Source: Myroides odoratimimus (lineage in GTDB: Bacteria; Bacteroidota; Bacteroidia; Flavobacteriales; Flavobacteriaceae). Taken from it: a stretch of DNA of 64,000 bases. Shown here piece by piece: positions 61,968 to 64,000 of this stretch; the stretch's first letter is position 1, and each line of letters opens with the position of its first letter. The notes under the pieces were generated by a model, which saw only the letters and a program-made list of their open reading frames with translations, was not told the DNA's origin and did no database searches. Position numbers and translations under genes: made by a program. The stretch is from NCBI RefSeq assembly GCF_030326305.1, contig NZ_JACAKB010000003.1, positions 60,063 to 124,062 of the forward strand. Direction: 5' to 3'.

Positions 61968-63122
61968 TTAGAATGTTGATTTGATGTCTTCGTTAATTTT
62001 TTCAAATTTCTCTGGTACTGGAGTGATAGGTGATCCACTGCGTAGTGTACCTAATCCTGTTCCGATAATTTTTTCACCTTTTTTGACACCTTCTTTTACG
62101 ATTGCCAACTTGTTGATTCTATCGATTACTTCGATCTTAGTAGCCTTAGCTGTATCGTTTGCCACAGTATATACATATACCTGACCTTGTTGTTCGAATG
62201 TAGCTGATTCAGGAACTACTAATACATTAGTATACTCATTAGGAAGTAATAATGTTCCACTATTACCATTCGATAATAATCTATTAGGGTTGTTAAAAGC
62301 AGCTCTTAACTGTACAGTTCCTGTAGTTGGATTAATCTGTCCTGAGATAGTTTCAATCTTTCCAGCTTGCTCATATATTTGTCCATTAGCTAGCTGTAAT
62401 TTTACAGTAGGTAAGTGGCTTAATTTCTCTTTTAAAGACTTTCCTTCTATTTTCTCTAAGAAGTCGAAATATTCTTTTTCATTAAGAGTGAAATAAGCAA
62501 ATACATCACTGTCATCAGATACCACAGTTAATGGCTGAGGATCACTTGGACTAACTAACGCTCCTTCACGGAAGTTAATTTGACCTACAATACCATCGAT
62601 AGGGCTTTTAACTACAGCGTAGTCAATATTAGCAACTATACTTTTGTGTTGTGCTTTAGCATTAGCTACTTGGCTTTTTGCACTAGCTAAGTTAGCTTCA
62701 GCAGTTTCTAACTGGATTTTACTGATAATTCCTTTGTTTACTAAAGGTACCAATTTGTCAACGTTTACTTGAGCAACATTTACTTGAGCTTCAGCTGTTC
62801 TGATTGTTGCTTTAGCCGCATCAGCACTTTCGTTTAAAGTGTTAGTCTCAAGTCTAAATAGAGGTTGTCCTTTTCTAACAATAGCACCTTCGTCTACATA
62901 AACTTCTTGAATGTACCCAGCTATTTTAGCACGAACGCTACTAGCAACTTTTCCTTGAATGGTAGTAGGGTAGTTTTTATAACCTGTTACATTTTGAGTA
63001 GGTACTTCGATTACTTTGTAAGGTAATGCTTGAGGCCCCCCTTGTTGTTGATCTTTGTTTCCGCATGACGCTACAGTGATAGCGATTGCAGCGAAAGTGA
63101 TCGATTGTAAATAACGTTTCAT
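61968..63122 (-). CDS. RND efflux periplasmic adaptor (membrane fusion protein)
   Basis: The 384-residue protein has a lipobox (TVASC, Cys20), a lipoyl/barrel-sandwich segment (SSVRAKIAGYIQEVYVDEGAIVRKGQPLFRLE), an alpha-helical hairpin and a membrane-proximal beta domain. It bridges pump and outer channel. It starts 8 bp after the regulator gene's stop. Confidence 0.96.
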   Translation of the reverse strand: MKRYLQSITFAAIAITVASCGNKDQQQGGPQALPYKVIEVPTQNVTGYKNYPTTIQGKVASSVRAKIAGYIQEVYVDEGAIVRKGQPLFRLETNTLNESADAAKATIRTAEAQVNVAQVNVDKLVPLVNKGIISKIQLETAEANLASAKSQVANAKAQHKSIVANIDYAVVKSPIDGIVGQINFREGALVSPSDPQPLTVVSDDSDVFAYFTLNEKEYFDFLEKIEGKSLKEKLSHLPTVKLQLANGQIYEQAGKIETISGQINPTTGTVQLRAAFNNPNRLLSNGNSGTLLLPNEYTNVLVVPESATFEQQGQVYVYTVANDTAKATKIEVIDRINKLAIVKEGVKKGEKIIGTGLGTLRSGSPITPVPEKFEKINEDIKSTF

Positions 63123-63130
63123 ATAATTAC

Positions 63131-63604
63131 TTAATTTGTACTTTTTAATTTTTCTATTGTATCTGCTAAATGATTTTTACTTTTTGCTAAATGATCTATA
63201 TAAAGTTCTACTTTATTATTGCAATTGTCTGTTTTTAAAATGCCTTCATCAACGAATTTACGCATTTTAAGACATAATGCATGCTCGCGTTCTAATACAT
63301 CTCTGATAATTTGTAATCTAAGAGTCATGTAGTTAGGATTCAGTCTGAAGTATCTCTTTCTTTCATCAATCTTGTTGAAATGTTCAATCTGATTATTTGA
63401 TATTAGTAAATTTAAACTTGTAGAAACAGAGCTTTTACTTGCATTTAATTTTTCAACTAATTCATCAAAAGTCACGCCATCTCTGTTGTTATTAAACATA
63501 ATATATGTATAAATCTGTGCAGTCAATGGTGAGAAGTGGTGCACCAGTTCATGGTGAGCGCAACAATCTTGGAATAAGTCTACTAAATCTTGGTCGTATT
63601 GCAT
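63131..63604 (-). CDS. GbsR/MarR-family transcriptional regulator of the efflux operon
   Basis: The 157-residue winged-helix protein has a recognition region LVEKLNASKSSVSTSLNLLISNNQIEHFNKIDERKRYFRLN, matching GbsR/MarR proteins. It is the first gene of the operon and probably represses it, relieved by ligands. Its own promoter region contains an imperfect inverted repeat that may be its operator. Confidence 0.93.
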   Translation of the reverse strand: MQYDQDLVDLFQDCCAHHELVHHFSPLTAQIYTYIMFNNNRDGVTFDELVEKLNASKSSVSTSLNLLISNNQIEHFNKIDERKRYFRLNPNYMTLRLQIIRDVLEREHALCLKMRKFVDEGILKTDNCNNKVELYIDHLAKSKNHLADTIEKLKSTN

Positions 63605-63628
63605 TTTACTTTAATGTTTTGAGAGAGG

Positions 63629-63658
63629 CAAATATACGGTTAGTTTTGTATTTACCGA
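63629..63658 (-). promoter_or_regulatory. Promoter and candidate operator of the RND efflux operon
   Basis: The minus strand reads TATATTTG (63629-63636). On the plus strand CGGTTA (63637-63642) and TTACCG (63652-63657) form an imperfect inverted repeat with a 9-bp spacer directly upstream of this element, suited to a MarR-type repressor. Confidence 0.5.
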
Positions 63659-63803
63659 ACCAACCAAACTTAAAAGTTTCTTAATTATTTAGATGGCGTC
63701 TATATAAAGTGTTTTTTATAGTGGATTATTTTTTGCATCTATTTGATATTATGAGAGAAAACATTTAGTTGTATAATTATTTAAAAAAAATCAACAAAAA
63801 TGC

Positions 63804-63835
63804 TTGCGTCAAAATTAAAAATAGCATTATATTTG
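63804..63835 (+). promoter_or_regulatory. Promoter of the tRNA-Gly pair
   Basis: TTG (63804-63806) and TATATTTG (63828-63835) are 21 bp apart; the first tRNA begins 12 bp later. Confidence 0.65.
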
Positions 63836-63846
63836 CATCCACAAAA

Positions 63847-63919
<73 letters not shown>

Positions 63920-63956
63920 CTACAAACCTGATGTAGGTTTTAAAATAACATCGTCT

Positions 63957-64000
<44 letters not shown>

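Noticed and set aside
63652-63660. Shared TTACCGAAC motif at 63652 and 31034 as a regulon signal
   Set aside because: Two 9-mer matches in 64 kb can occur by chance and the contexts are unrelated.

Overview
The window looks like chromosomal DNA of a low-GC member of the Bacteroidota, family Flavobacteriaceae; gene content and protein style suggest Myroides or a close relative (inference, no search was run). Supporting signs are TonB-dependent receptors, a MurF-alanine racemase fusion, many short-lipobox lipoproteins, weak Shine-Dalgarno signals, and repeated promoters of the Bacteroidota form TTTG-N18-21-TAnnTTTG. No insertion sequence, phage, integrase, CRISPR array or rRNA was seen. The window starts inside a C1 peptidase gene and ends inside the second of two identical tRNA-Gly genes.

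Layout. 1-14.4 kb holds mixed housekeeping and envelope genes: MscS channel, DJ-1-like protein, DusB, a large GAF-domain protein convergent with an HD-domain protein fused to a Pycsar-effector-like (PycTM) membrane module, a giant lipoprotein joining a metallophosphatase to an Omp85-like barrel, and lepA behind a structured leader. 14.5-22.7 kb has an M16 protease and a sulfur island: thioredoxin, a CstB-like persulfide dioxygenase/rhodanese, TauE, a Cys-rich Crp/Fnr regulator, two YeeE/YedE half-transporters and a DsrE protein. Two matching 14-bp palindromes lie at the same distance from two promoters of this island and probably bind the Crp/Fnr protein.

22.8-36.2 kb is mostly plus strand: murF-alr, mscL, a phosphopantetheinyl transferase, BI-1, pnuC, arfB, a TPP-riboswitch-controlled TonB receptor, greA with a terminator in its leader, a HIT protein, a flavin reductase, an OB-fold-like DUF3127 protein with an SSB-like tail, and aat. 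36.2-43.0 kb is a complete minus-strand thiamine operon (thiS-thiC-tenI/thiE-like-thiD-thiE-thiG-thiH-thiF) behind a second TPP riboswitch; its tenI-like gene carries a dense cluster of DnaA-box-like nonamers in all three codon frames.

43-64 kb holds a methyltransferase, a dicarboxylate symporter, the rplM-rpsI-rpsB-tsf ribosomal cluster with several structured control regions, a lipoprotein, an acyltransferase, a TonB receptor, polA, a membrane metallophosphoesterase, a thioredoxin paralogue lacking one active-site Cys, a polysaccharide deacetylase, and a MarR-type regulator heading a complete RND efflux operon (adaptor, pump, outer-membrane channel). Genes run towards each other around 36.2 kb.

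The observations most worth following are the DnaA-box-like cluster (40.4-40.7 kb), the paired Crp/Fnr operators of the sulfur island, the DUF3127 protein with an SSB-type C-terminus, the HD-PycTM fusion, the phased 11-bp repeats at 48.75 kb, and the control structures at greA, lepA, rplM, rpsB-tsf and thiS.
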